This document shows positions 49,921 to 57,934 of a stretch of 64,000 nucleotides of DNA, one piece after another. This stretch comes from Rudanella lutea DSM 19387 (lineage in GTDB: Bacteria > Bacteroidota > Bacteroidia > Cytophagales > Spirosomataceae), in assembly GCF_000383955.1 (NCBI RefSeq), contig NZ_KB913013.1, positions 229,694 to 293,693 on the forward strand, in the 5' to 3' direction. The translations under genes and the position numbers were made by a program. The notes beneath the pieces are model-generated. The model was not told where the DNA came from, made no database searches, and saw nothing but the letters and a program-made list of their open reading frames with translations. Numbering within the stretch: the stretch's first letter is position 1; every line of letters starts with the position of its first letter.

Positions 49921-51321
49921 CTACTTAATCTCCCCAACCATGTCGCCGGGCACTACCCACTGATCAAACTCTTCGGGGGTGAGGTAGCCCAGTTGGACGG
50001 CCGTTTCTTTCAGGGTTGAGCCGTTTTTGTGCGCAGTCTGGGCAATCTCGGCCGCTTTGTAATAGCCAATCTTCGTGTTCAGGGCAGTCACGAGCATGAG
50101 TGAGTTGTTCACGTGCTTCGTGATGTTTTCCTCAATCGGCCGGATGCCTTCGGCGCACTTGTCGTTGAACGACACACACACATCGCCAATCAGGCGGGCT
50201 GAGTGCAGGAAGTTGTAAATCATCACCGGCTTGAACACGTTCAGCTCGAAATGGCCCGTCATGCCGCCGATGTTGATCGCCACGTCGTTGCCCATTACCT
50301 GAGCCGCGACCATTGTCATGGCTTCGCACTGCGTGGGGTTTACTTTGCCCGGCATAATCGAGCTACCCGGCTCGTTATCGGGAATAAACAGTTCGCCGAT
50401 ACCCGCGCGTGGCCCCGACGACAGCATCCGAATGTCGTTGCCAATCTTCATCAGGGCTGCGGCTACCGTTTTTAGGGCACCGTGGGCTTCCACAATGGCG
50501 TCGTGGGCGGCCAGCGCTTCAAACTTGTTTTCGGCCGTGATGAACGGCAGGCCGGTCAGGTTGGCAATGTGCTTGGCTACGTTTTCGGCGTAGTTGGGGG
50601 GAGTGTTGATCCCCGTACCTACGGCCGTGCCGCCCAGCGCCAGCTCGCTCAGGTGTGCCAGCGTGTTGCGGATGGCCCGCAGACCGTGATCCAGTTGCGA
50701 CACATAACCCGAAAACTCCTGACCCACGGTCAAGGGCGTAGCATCCATGAAGTGCGTCCGGCCGATTTTCACGACGTGCATAAATTCTTTCGCCTTGGCA
50801 TCGAGCGTGTTGCGCAGTTTTTCGATGCCCGGAATCGTCACCTCCATCAGAATCTTGTAGGCCGCAATGTGCATGGCCGTCGGGAAGGTATCGTTCGACG
50901 ATTGTGACTTATTCACATCGTCGTTGGGGTGCAGGGCTTTTTTCTCGTCGGTCAATTGGCCACCGTTCAGGACGTGCGCGCGGTAGGCAACCACTTCGTT
51001 CACGTTCATGTTCGACTGCGTGCCCGAACCCGTTTGCCACACCACGAGCGGAAACTGATCGTCCAGCTTGCCTTCGAGAATCTCGTCGCACACGCGGCCA
51101 ATCAGATCCGATTTTTCCTGGGGTAGCACGCCCGCGTCGAGGTTGGTCAGGGCAGCCGCTTTTTTCAGATACGCAAACGCCCGGATGATCTCGCGGGGCA
51201 TTTTATTGATATCCTGAGCGATTTTGAAGTTTTCGATAGAGCGTTGGGTCTGCGCGCCCCAGTACACATTGGCTGGTACCTGCACCTGGCCCATGGTGTC
51301 TTTTTCGATACGAAATTCCAT
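49921..51321 (-). CDS. fumC: Class II fumarate hydratase
   Basis: 466 aa. Interconverts fumarate and malate in the TCA cycle, iron-independent. Superfamily signature [15 protein letters not shown] is intact (about 316-330), as are ERDTMG-like start [38 protein letters not shown] and [20 protein letters not shown]. The ATG at 51321 is preceded directly by a repeat-made leader (see the element 51322-51398). Confidence 0.96.
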   Translation of the reverse strand: MEFRIEKDTMGQVQVPANVYWGAQTQRSIENFKIAQDINKMPREIIRAFAYLKKAAALTNLDAGVLPQEKSDLIGRVCDEILEGKLDDQFPLVVWQTGSGTQSNMNVNEVVAYRAHVLNGGQLTDEKKALHPNDDVNKSQSSNDTFPTAMHIAAYKILMEVTIPGIEKLRNTLDAKAKEFMHVVKIGRTHFMDATPLTVGQEFSGYVSQLDHGLRAIRNTLAHLSELALGGTAVGTGINTPPNYAENVAKHIANLTGLPFITAENKFEALAAHDAIVEAHGALKTVAAALMKIGNDIRMLSSGPRAGIGELFIPDNEPGSSIMPGKVNPTQCEAMTMVAAQVMGNDVAINIGGMTGHFELNVFKPVMIYNFLHSARLIGDVCVSFNDKCAEGIRPIEENITKHVNNSLMLVTALNTKIGYYKAAEIAQTAHKNGSTLKETAVQLGYLTPEEFDQWVVPGDMVGEIK

Positions 51322-51398
51322 AAAGTGAAAGAGTGAAAGAGTGAATGAGCAAAAGAGTGCCCGCGTCAGCTATTCGCACTTGCGCTCATTCACTTTTT
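51322..51398. repeat. Degenerate GAAAGAGT hairpin in the fumC leader
   Basis: Starts at the base next to the fumC ATG. On the plus strand the left arm is AAAGTGAAAGAGTG, AAAGAGTGAATGAG, CAAAAGAGTGC; the right arm (51376-51398, GCACTTGCGCTCATT then CACTTTTT) is its near complement. In the fumC mRNA this is a pyrimidine-rich CACTCTTTCACT repeat. The rest of the 300-bp divergent space up to 51621 shows no further feature. Confidence 0.55.
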
Positions 51399-51621
51399 AA
51401 GTTCGGCTGCAAAGGTAAAGTTCAGTCGAACAGCGTTGCAAGGAATTGTTGGGTTATCGTTCCCAGAAAGACGGGCTCCACTGGCTCAGTCGGTAAAAAG
51501 AGCGGAGGCTGGCAGGTTGTTAGAGGGGCGGCCCGGCCACCCAATGACGCTCCCTAAAAACTAAAGTAGATTGGGTCATGTTGATGATTTGCATTCTACA
51601 AACTCTGCAATCGCCATCACT

Positions 51622-52479
51622 ATGGATCAGCGCATTATCAACCTATTCGACGAGTACACGCACAAGCCCCTCAAGCGCGACGATTTTCTCAAACGGCTGG
51701 CCAACCTGACCGGTAGCATGAGCGCGGCTCTGGCCGTTTTGCCCTTGCTCGAAATCAACTACGCCAAAGCCGCTACCGTACCCGATGCCGACGACCGGCT
51801 CATCACTGAGCGCATTGAATATCCCGGTGATAACATGACGATGAAAGGGTACCTGGCGCGGCCCAAGGCCCCCGGTAAGTACCCTGCCGTTGTGGTGATC
51901 CACGAAAACCGGGGGCTAAACCCGCATATCGAAGACGTAGCCCGCCGGGTGGCCCTTGCCGGATTTGTGGCTTTAGCGCCCGATGCCCTTTCGGCCGCGG
52001 GGGGTACCCCAACCGACGAAGCCCAGATGCGGGAGCTTTTCGGCAAGCTCGATGCAACACAAACCCGTAACAACTTTGTGAAGGCCGTAGAGTACCTGAA
52101 AAAAGCCCCGGCGAGTACAGGAAAGGTTGGTTGCGTGGGTTTTTGCTGGGGAGGGGCTATGTCGAACCAACTGGCGATCCATGCGCCCGATCTGAAGGCG
52201 GCTGTTCCGTTTTACGGTCGGCAGCCCGAAACGGCCGATGTCCCCAAGATCAAGGCCGCTATCCAGCTGCATTATGGCGGGCTCGATGAGCGCATCAATG
52301 CCGGAATTCCGGCCTACGAAGAAGCCCTGAAAAAAGCTGGGGTTCCTTACGAATTATACGTTTACGAAGGAGCCCAGCACGCCTTTCATAACGATACTGC
52401 GCCAACACGCTATAACGAAGCGGCCGCCAAACTGGCCTGGGACCGGACGGTGAAGTTTTTGAAAGAAAAGCTGGCGTAA
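51622..52479 (+). CDS. Dienelactone hydrolase family protein
   Basis: 285 aa from ATG 51622. Residues 1-50 (RDDFLKRLANLTGSMSAALAVLPLLE) form a membrane- or Tat-like leader seen in YghX-type members. Alpha/beta hydrolase core: VVVIHENRGLNPHIEDVARR, nucleophile elbow GFCWGGA with C175, acid in HYGGLDERINAG and His in YEGAQHAFHND. A Cys-His-Asp triad is the hallmark of dienelactone hydrolases. True substrate unknown. Divergent from fumC. Confidence 0.92.
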   Translation: MDQRIINLFDEYTHKPLKRDDFLKRLANLTGSMSAALAVLPLLEINYAKAATVPDADDRLITERIEYPGDNMTMKGYLARPKAPGKYPAVVVIHENRGLNPHIEDVARRVALAGFVALAPDALSAAGGTPTDEAQMRELFGKLDATQTRNNFVKAVEYLKKAPASTGKVGCVGFCWGGAMSNQLAIHAPDLKAAVPFYGRQPETADVPKIKAAIQLHYGGLDERINAGIPAYEEALKKAGVPYELYVYEGAQHAFHNDTAPTRYNEAAAKLAWDRTVKFLKEKLA

Positions 52480-52546
52480 GCTCGTCTATTTCGCTCGCCT
52501 ACGGCTCGTTTCGTCGTATTTGTACGGCAACGCACAAATAATGGCT

Positions 52547-52554
52547 TACCTTTG
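52547..52554 (+). promoter_or_regulatory. -7 box TACCTTTG
   Basis: Exact TAnnTTTG match followed by CAGC; a TTTG at 52519-52522 could be the -33 element, though the 24-base spacing is long. Probable promoter for the DinB gene, 120 bp upstream. Confidence 0.45.
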
Positions 52555-52662
52555 CAGCACAATTCAACAGTACCGCACGGCAGCGGGCTTTACCATGAAT
52601 GCAACCGAACCGATGTAGCCGGTCTGCGCCAGCTACACATACAGCCAACGGATTCGGGTTGC

Positions 52663-52670
52663 TTACTTTG
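52663..52670 (+). promoter_or_regulatory. Second -7-like box TTACTTTG before DinB gene
   Basis: Ends 4 bases before the ATG at 52675, with TTG just upstream. If used, transcripts would be nearly leaderless. Same octamer as before the Rrf2 gene. Confidence 0.25.
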
Positions 52671-52674
52671 AACA

Positions 52675-53256
52675 ATGGAAGTACAAAATAACGACGAACT
52701 GTTACGGATCATTGATCTGCTCAATACAACCTACGAAGGGGAGGAAGCCTGGCATGGTCCTTCGCTGGCCGAAGTGATCCGGGGAATTACGCCCGACATG
52801 GCCGGGCAGCGTATCACGCCCAATACGCACAGTATCGCTGAGCTGGTGTTTCACATGACCAGCTGGCGTATTTTTGCGGTGAAAAAAATGCAGGGCGATG
52901 CTACCTTCGATATTCTCACCCCCGAGAAAAACTTTGGGCAGTTTCCTGATAAAATTGATGACTTCGAGTGGGAAGCCCTGCAGATGGAGCTGAGCCTGAG
53001 TCAGGAGGAACTGATCAACGAGCTGGATAAACGCGACGATGACGAGTTTCTGGAAGACATTGTGCCTGGCCGCGATTATACCTACTACGATCTGCTGCAT
53101 GGTATCGTCAACCACGATACCTACCACTCAGGCCAAATTTCGATTCTGAAAAAAGCCCTGGCTTTCAAAGGGGCCGGAACAAGCAGGTTTGCCCGTGAAG
53201 ACGACGAGTTTGGCTCGCGCTACGGCGACACCTACGACGGCGACGATTACTATTGA
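52675..53256 (+). CDS. DinB family protein
   Basis: 193 aa four-helix bundle of the DinB/YfiT superfamily. The first metal histidine is in THSIAELVFHMTSWR (about 47-61) and the other two in GIVNHDTYHSGQISIL (about 143-158), so a divalent metal site is likely complete. The tail is acidic and rich in D and Y (DDEFGSRYGDTYDGDDYY). Members include thiol-transferases and damage-induced proteins of unknown function. Ends with a terminator of the AAGGGAGTAAGG type. Confidence 0.85.
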   Translation: MEVQNNDELLRIIDLLNTTYEGEEAWHGPSLAEVIRGITPDMAGQRITPNTHSIAELVFHMTSWRIFAVKKMQGDATFDILTPEKNFGQFPDKIDDFEWEALQMELSLSQEELINELDKRDDDEFLEDIVPGRDYTYYDLLHGIVNHDTYHSGQISILKKALAFKGAGTSRFAREDDEFGSRYGDTYDGDDYY

Positions 53257-53272
53257 CACCGGGACATAGCCG

Positions 53273-53323
53273 AAAGGGAGTAAGGGAGGAGCGGGGCAAC
53301 CGACTTTCGCCCTTACTCCCTTT
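53273..53323 (+). terminator. Terminator built from AAGGGAGTAAGG unit
   Basis: AAAGGGAGTAAGGG (53273-53286) pairs perfectly with 53310-53323. AAGGGAGTAAGG is also present in the hairpin after infC (complement at 60745-60756). Confidence 0.7.
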
Positions 53324-53371
53324 CTGTTGTTAATACCAGCAAGAGAAACCAGTTGAATACCCACCTAAGTG

Positions 53372-53463
53372 AATGAATAATGTAAAATGTACAATGAATA
53401 ATTGATTTACCTACTCACAACCAGTCGTTTAATTGTACATTTCACATTGTTCATTATACATTT
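53372..53463. repeat. Degenerate AATGTACAATGAATAAT inverted repeat
   Basis: Left arm 53372-53395 (AATGAATAATGTAAAATG, TACAAT) pairs with 53432-53455 with two mismatches in 24. Each arm is itself made of AATGT/AATGA units. It stands 18 bp before the EVE gene; the same words occur at 63191-63230. Confidence 0.6.
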
Positions 53464-53481
53464 AATTCAGTCTGAGTACTT

Positions 53482-53919
53482 ATGAATTATTGGCTTGTCA
53501 AATCAGAACCCGATGTGTACGGGTGGCAGCATTTTATTGAACAGGGCCGGGCCGTCTGGGACGGTGTGCGCAACTACCAGGCTCGTAACAACCTCAAGGC
53601 CATGCAGGAAGGTGATCAGGTCTTGTTTTACCATAGCGTTACCCGACCGGGTGTGGTGGGGCTTGCCAAAGTGGTAAAAACGGCATACCCTGACCCAACT
53701 GTGGCCAACGACCCGGCGCAGGCAAAGTTTGGCTGGGTTGTTGTGGAATTAGAACCCATGATGGCATTTGGTCAGCCTGTGACCCTGGCTCAGATTAAGG
53801 CCGAGCCCATGTTGGCCCAAATTGGCCTCATTAAGCAGTCGCGCCTGTCGGTAATGCCCATCAAACCCGACGAATTCGAATTGATTCTGAAAATGGCCCA
53901 TGCGCACGTGGCTTCGTAG
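53482..53919 (+). CDS. EVE domain-containing protein
   Basis: 145 aa, the whole protein being one EVE (PUA-like) domain: NYWLVKSEPDVYGW, WDGVRNYQARNNLKAMQEGDQVLFYHS, VGLAKVVKTAYPDPT and QSRLSVMPIKPDEFELIL. EVE domains recognise modified bases in DNA or RNA; stand-alone ones are common and of uncertain role. The last 20 bases overlap the start of the following gene. Confidence 0.92.
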   Translation: MNYWLVKSEPDVYGWQHFIEQGRAVWDGVRNYQARNNLKAMQEGDQVLFYHSVTRPGVVGLAKVVKTAYPDPTVANDPAQAKFGWVVVELEPMMAFGQPVTLAQIKAEPMLAQIGLIKQSRLSVMPIKPDEFELILKMAHAHVAS

Positions 53920-55444
53920 CATACTTTTTGTGGAGATGTGGCTGGCACTGACCAGTCTGGTTTGGGCGCAGAGCGTCCGCCGAATCGAGCTGGCCGCGCC
54001 CACCGGCAGTGAGTCGATTATTACCTTGCCTCTGGGTGATAAAGGCGTTCTGCTCCTCACCCGCACCGACCGGGTTGGCTATCAGCTGACCAAATACAGC
54101 ACCGATCTCGACCGCGACTGGAGCCTCACCGGTCAGCTCCCTGATAATCTGGAATACGTGGCTTCGACCTTCGACGGGCGCGGGGCGGTATATCTGTTGT
54201 TTTCGAGCTACCGGTTGCCGTTCTGCCAGGTCGTTCGTGTGAGCATTGGGCCGGGTTTTTCCGAACGCTTCAACCTCAACGTAGTGGAGCGATTGCAGGT
54301 GACCCATTTCAAAACTCTCGGCGACGGTATTTTTATGGCTGGTATTGTCGATGAACACCCCGTTCTGTACCACAGCCATTTGTCGAGTCGGCAGGCCCGG
54401 TTGTTGCCCGGTGGCGAGCGAGGCTCGGCTATCCAGTCGCTCGAAGCCGACACCGCGCACGGCCGCATGACGGTCTCATACACAGTCCGGCGTGGGCGCG
54501 ACCTTAAACTGATTGCCAACGTGTACGACGAATTGGGGCAAACCACGACCCGGGCGGTTATCGAGCCTAAACCCGATTATGCGCTGCTAAGTGGCCGTTT
54601 GTCGGTCCTCGACGATTCAACGCAGCTTGTGGTGGGTAATTATGGGTACCGAGCCATGCAGAGCAACGGCGTGGCGGGTTCGCAGGGGTTGTACATCAGC
54701 CGGGTAGGTGAGGGGCAAACACCCCAAATCAGCTATATCAGTTTTACCGATTTCAAAAACTTTTTCCGCTACCTGGGCGACCGCGAGCAGGAACGTATGG
54801 AGCGCCGGGCGCAACGCCGGAAAGAAGCGGGCTCCGACCTACGGCTCAACTACCGGCTACTCATGCACGAACTGGTGCGGCACCGGGGGCAGTACGTGCT
54901 CGTAGCGGAGGTGTTTTACCCGCAGTTTCGGTACCAGAACTCGTACCCTTACGGGATCAATTCGTGGTATGGTTGGCGGTATTCGCCCCTCAGTTATTAC
55001 AGTCTGTATAACCCGTACATGTGGAATCCTTGGAATGGGCCACGGGGTTTGAGTCCGCAGCAGGTGTTCGACGGGTACGTGTACACCCATGCCGTTGTAG
55101 CGGGTTTTGATGCCGAAGGGAAGCTACTTTGGGACAATTGCCTTGAACTGACCTCCGAACGAAGCATCGACCTACAGGAGAAAGTGCGGCTGGTACAACA
55201 GGGTGACCAACTGGCCCTGTACCACAACCACAAAGGTCGGATTCTGCAAACGGTGATCCGGCCCAATGGGATGGCCGAAGAAAAACCCCAAATCGATATT
55301 GCGGCCGTCGTTGATGAGCAACGCGATCAATCGCTCGTGACGGATGATGTCCGGTTCTGGCACGACCGGTATTTTCTGGCCTGGGGCTACCAAAGAGGGG
55401 AGGGTCGCAAACGCGTGTTTTACCTGGATAAAATAGCGTTCTGA
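53900..55444 (+). CDS. Exported protein of unknown function, 514 aa
   Basis: Starts inside the end of the EVE gene. Signal peptide MRTWLRSILFVEMWLALTSLVWA. The chain alternates short strands with regular DG/DR turns (LLLTRTDRVGYQLTKYSTDLDRDWSLTGQLPDN, VVNGYYGYRAMQ-like), suggesting a beta-propeller. A Tyr/Asn/Trp/Pro-rich insert at about 347-385 (YPYGINSWYGWRYSPLSYYSL) is notable. No catalytic motif. Typical of lineage-specific Cytophagales proteins; could be periplasmic or surface exposed. I do not recognise a family. Confidence 0.75.
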   Translation: MRTWLRSILFVEMWLALTSLVWAQSVRRIELAAPTGSESIITLPLGDKGVLLLTRTDRVGYQLTKYSTDLDRDWSLTGQLPDNLEYVASTFDGRGAVYLLFSSYRLPFCQVVRVSIGPGFSERFNLNVVERLQVTHFKTLGDGIFMAGIVDEHPVLYHSHLSSRQARLLPGGERGSAIQSLEADTAHGRMTVSYTVRRGRDLKLIANVYDELGQTTTRAVIEPKPDYALLSGRLSVLDDSTQLVVGNYGYRAMQSNGVAGSQGLYISRVGEGQTPQISYISFTDFKNFFRYLGDREQERMERRAQRRKEAGSDLRLNYRLLMHELVRHRGQYVLVAEVFYPQFRYQNSYPYGINSWYGWRYSPLSYYSLYNPYMWNPWNGPRGLSPQQVFDGYVYTHAVVAGFDAEGKLLWDNCLELTSERSIDLQEKVRLVQQGDQLALYHNHKGRILQTVIRPNGMAEEKPQIDIAAVVDEQRDQSLVTDDVRFWHDRYFLAWGYQRGEGRKRVFYLDKIAF

Positions 55445-55510
55445 GCCCAACCGGGGCCTATTTTAGCGGCCTCCGGGCCCGGCTATGTTCATGGTCTGGT
55501 CGCAAACCCC

Positions 55511-55518
55511 TACCTTTG
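55511..55518 (+). promoter_or_regulatory. -7 box TACCTTTG
   Basis: TACCTTTGCGGC, exact TAnnTTTG with the common GC follow-up, 60 bp before the methyltransferase ATG at 55578. It supports that start over the upstream ATG at 55485. Confidence 0.45.
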
Positions 55519-55577
55519 CGGCCCAACTGATTTACGTGACCGGGCCAATTGCCAGACCTTTGGCTCCCTGTTTTCTC

Positions 55578-56462
55578 ATGCTTCAACTGCTTACCCCCGG
55601 CCCCTGGCCCGCTTACGAACTGATTGATTCTGGTGGCTTCGAAAAACTCGAGCGCTTCGGTGAGTACGTACTGGCCCGGCCGGAACCCCAGGCCATCTGG
55701 GATAAATCGCTGCCTCAGGCTGACTGGGACCGACGTGCCCACGCCACCTTCCGGCGCGACCGGCAATCGCCCGAGCGGGGCGATTGGCAGAAGGCTCCCG
55801 ATATGCGGGAACCCTGGTTTATCGACTTTCGGCAGGATGGGCTTAACCTGCGGTTCAAGCTGGCTCTGACGTCGTTTAAACACGTTGGAATTTTCCCCGA
55901 GCAGGCCACAAACTGGGCGTTTATCCACGATCGGGTAAAGGCCCTGCAGGGTGCCGGTGTGGCTAAGCCCAAAGTGCTTAATTTGTTTGCCTACACCGGA
56001 GCGGCATCGCTGGCGGCTTGCCAGTCTGGGGCCGATGTGACCCACGTGGATGCCGTGAAGCCGGTGATTACCTGGGCGCGGGAAAACATGGATTACAGCA
56101 GCCTGACCAATATTCGTTGGGTGGTTGAAGATGCGCTGAAATTTGCCCGGCGCGAAGCCCGGCGCGGAAATACGTACAATGGCATTATTCTGGACCCACC
56201 CGCTTATGGCCGTGGCCCCGATGGCGAAAAATGGGTACTCGAAGAGCATCTGAACGAGCTGCTCAAAACCTGCGCCGAGCTGCTCGACCGCGACAATCGG
56301 TTCTTCATCATCAATTTGTATTCGTTGGGATTCTCGGCCCTGATTCTGGATAACCTCATGCGGCAGATTTTCGGCAAGCCAGCCAATGCGCAACTGGGCG
56401 AACTATACCTCGACGACCGGTATCAAAAACGCCTTCCGCTCGGCGTCTTTTACCGGTTTTAG
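55578..56462 (+). CDS. Class I SAM-dependent (rRNA) methyltransferase
   Basis: 294 aa from ATG 55578 (MLQLLTPGPWPAYELIDSGG). SAM motif I VLNLFAYTGAASLAACQSGA, acidic residue in VTHVDAVKPVITWARENM, and catalytic-type IILDPPAYGRGP (DPPAY as in m5C/m2G rRNA methyltransferases), followed by FIINLYSLGFSALILDN. Relative of RlmI/RlmK-type and class I rRNA methylases. Target not predictable. Start chosen because of the -7 box at 55511 and lack of conservation before it. Confidence 0.88.
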   Translation: MLQLLTPGPWPAYELIDSGGFEKLERFGEYVLARPEPQAIWDKSLPQADWDRRAHATFRRDRQSPERGDWQKAPDMREPWFIDFRQDGLNLRFKLALTSFKHVGIFPEQATNWAFIHDRVKALQGAGVAKPKVLNLFAYTGAASLAACQSGADVTHVDAVKPVITWARENMDYSSLTNIRWVVEDALKFARREARRGNTYNGIILDPPAYGRGPDGEKWVLEEHLNELLKTCAELLDRDNRFFIINLYSLGFSALILDNLMRQIFGKPANAQLGELYLDDRYQKRLPLGVFYRF

Positions 56463-56463
56463 C

Positions 56464-56471
56464 TACCTTTG
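56464..56471 (+). promoter_or_regulatory. -7 box TACCTTTG before the TPR lipoprotein gene
   Basis: TACCTTTGTGG begins 2 bases after the methyltransferase stop and ends 13 bp before the ATG at 56485, giving a very short leader. Confidence 0.45.
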
Positions 56472-56484
56472 TGGAGCATTCTCA

Positions 56485-57888
56485 ATGAGGAAACGATTGA
56501 AAAAGGGAACAGTAGCGGTAACTAGCGAAAGCGGCCAGTGTACGGTTGGCTTACAGGTTTGCGGGTCTAGCCCGGAACGTAGCGGACAAACAGCAAGGTC
56601 GTCATTTTATCAGCTTCTGCATTGCGATATTCATGCATCCTTTCGTCCTTTCGCTCTTTGCCGAACCGGCGGAACAGCGCGACGGGCACGAAATCTTCGC
56701 TCGTTCACTCTTTCGCTTTTTCACTCTTTCGCTCTTTTGCTCGTTCTGTTTTCCTGCGGTACCGACCCCCGTCAGCAGACCCGTATACCGCCCTTGCCTT
56801 CGGCCAATGATAGTTTGCGTACCGAAGCAGCCCTGCAGGCACTGACCCGGGCCATTAATCAGTCGTCGCCGGCCTCGGCCTATGCCAAACGAGCCCGTTT
56901 GTATCTGGAAATGGGACGCCTGAAAGAAGCACTGGCCGATATTGACGAAGCCATTGGCCGGAACAATACCGATGGTACGTACTTTCTGATTCGGGCACGG
57001 GTTTTGCAAGGGCTTAAACAACCCCAGAAAGCCCTCGACAATGCGCAACGTGCCGAGATTCTGGGAGCCGATAGCCCGGAACTGTATATTCTGATGGCCG
57101 ATGTCTGGCAGCAGCGTAATCAGTTCGCTAAAGCACGGTTGTATCTGGCGAAGGCGTTGCAAATGGCCCCCTATGACGGTGAGGCTTATTTTTTCAACGG
57201 ACTCATCACGGCCAAGCAGGGCGACACGTCTCAGGCACTGGCTTTGTATCAGCAGTCGCTGAAGCTGAAGCCCCGGTATCTGGAAACGTACAACCAACTG
57301 TCGTCTATCTACCGGTCGCTGGGCGATTTGGGCTCGGCCCTGACGTACAACGAACAGGCAATTCGGTACTTTCCCGAAGATGCCCGGCTGACCTATGGGC
57401 GAGGGCTGATTTACCACGCCGGTGGCCGGCTCGACAGTGCGCTGACGTTTTACCGGCATACGGTGCAGATTGATCCAACGTATTATCAGGCTAACTTTCA
57501 GGCGGGCCTGATTTTGCAGCGGTACCGGGCTTACTCACAGGCGCTGGCCAATTACAGCCGGGTGCAGCAGCTGAATCCGCAGTTTCCCCGGATTCATACT
57601 TACATTGGCTTCTGTCAGGAGCAACTCGGCATGTATGAGCAGGCCGTGGCTTCGTACACCCAAAGTGCCCGGTTGAACCCGGCCGACGGACAGGCTGTTG
57701 CAGGAATGTGGCGGGCTCAACGCCGAATGTATAATCCGAACCCGTATAACTCCGTACTTTTGCCGGACGAAGACGGGAAATCGGCCGCTTCGGAACCAAA
57801 TGCGGCTCCGGTACAGATGGAGATACAGACCATCAAGCCGCGTACACAACTGTCTACACCCGGCGACTCGACCCGGGCGAACCGGTAG
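56485..57888 (+). CDS. TPR-repeat lipoprotein, start uncertain
   Basis: 467 aa if ATG 56485 is used. The first ~70 residues (MRKRLKKGTVAV..., basic and Cys-containing) look unlike a secretion signal; then [20 protein letters not shown] resembles a lipoprotein signal with lipobox at C91, but no ATG/GTG/TTG stands in frame just before it. From about residue 115 there are at least seven TPR units (ASAYAKRARLYLEMGRLKEALADIDEAI, ...; ETYNQLSSIYRSLGDLGSALTYNEQAI). The signal-like part is encoded by a CACTCTTTCGCT repeat, so a repeat insertion or frame disruption is likely. Confidence 0.75.
   Translation: MRKRLKKGTVAVTSESGQCTVGLQVCGSSPERSGQTARSSFYQLLHCDIHASFRPFALCRTGGTARRARNLRSFTLSLFHSFALLLVLFSCGTDPRQQTRIPPLPSANDSLRTEAALQALTRAINQSSPASAYAKRARLYLEMGRLKEALADIDEAIGRNNTDGTYFLIRARVLQGLKQPQKALDNAQRAEILGADSPELYILMADVWQQRNQFAKARLYLAKALQMAPYDGEAYFFNGLITAKQGDTSQALALYQQSLKLKPRYLETYNQLSSIYRSLGDLGSALTYNEQAIRYFPEDARLTYGRGLIYHAGGRLDSALTFYRHTVQIDPTYYQANFQAGLILQRYRAYSQALANYSRVQQLNPQFPRIHTYIGFCQEQLGMYEQAVASYTQSARLNPADGQAVAGMWRAQRRMYNPNPYNSVLLPDEDGKSAASEPNAAPVQMEIQTIKPRTQLSTPGDSTRANR
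56698..56748 (+). repeat. Degenerate CACTCTTTCGCT repeat encoding a signal-peptide-like stretch
   Basis: Words TTCACTCTTTCGCT, TTTTCACTCTTTCGCT and CTTTTGCTCGTTC follow one another. They match the fumC leader repeat (GCTCATTCACTCTTTCACT on its strand) and have CTCTTTTGCTC in common. A shorter related run, CCTTTCGTCCTTTCGCTC, precedes at 56639-56655. All three frames give hydrophobic Ser/Leu/Phe peptides. Confidence 0.55.
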
Positions 57889-57934
57889 GGGCGCAGACGC
57901 AAATATTTGACTACTGAATTATTGACTATATCGT

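Noticed and set aside
53482-53919. EVE gene as evidence for a modification-dependent restriction system
   Set aside because: No nuclease or helicase is fused or adjacent; stand-alone EVE proteins are common.
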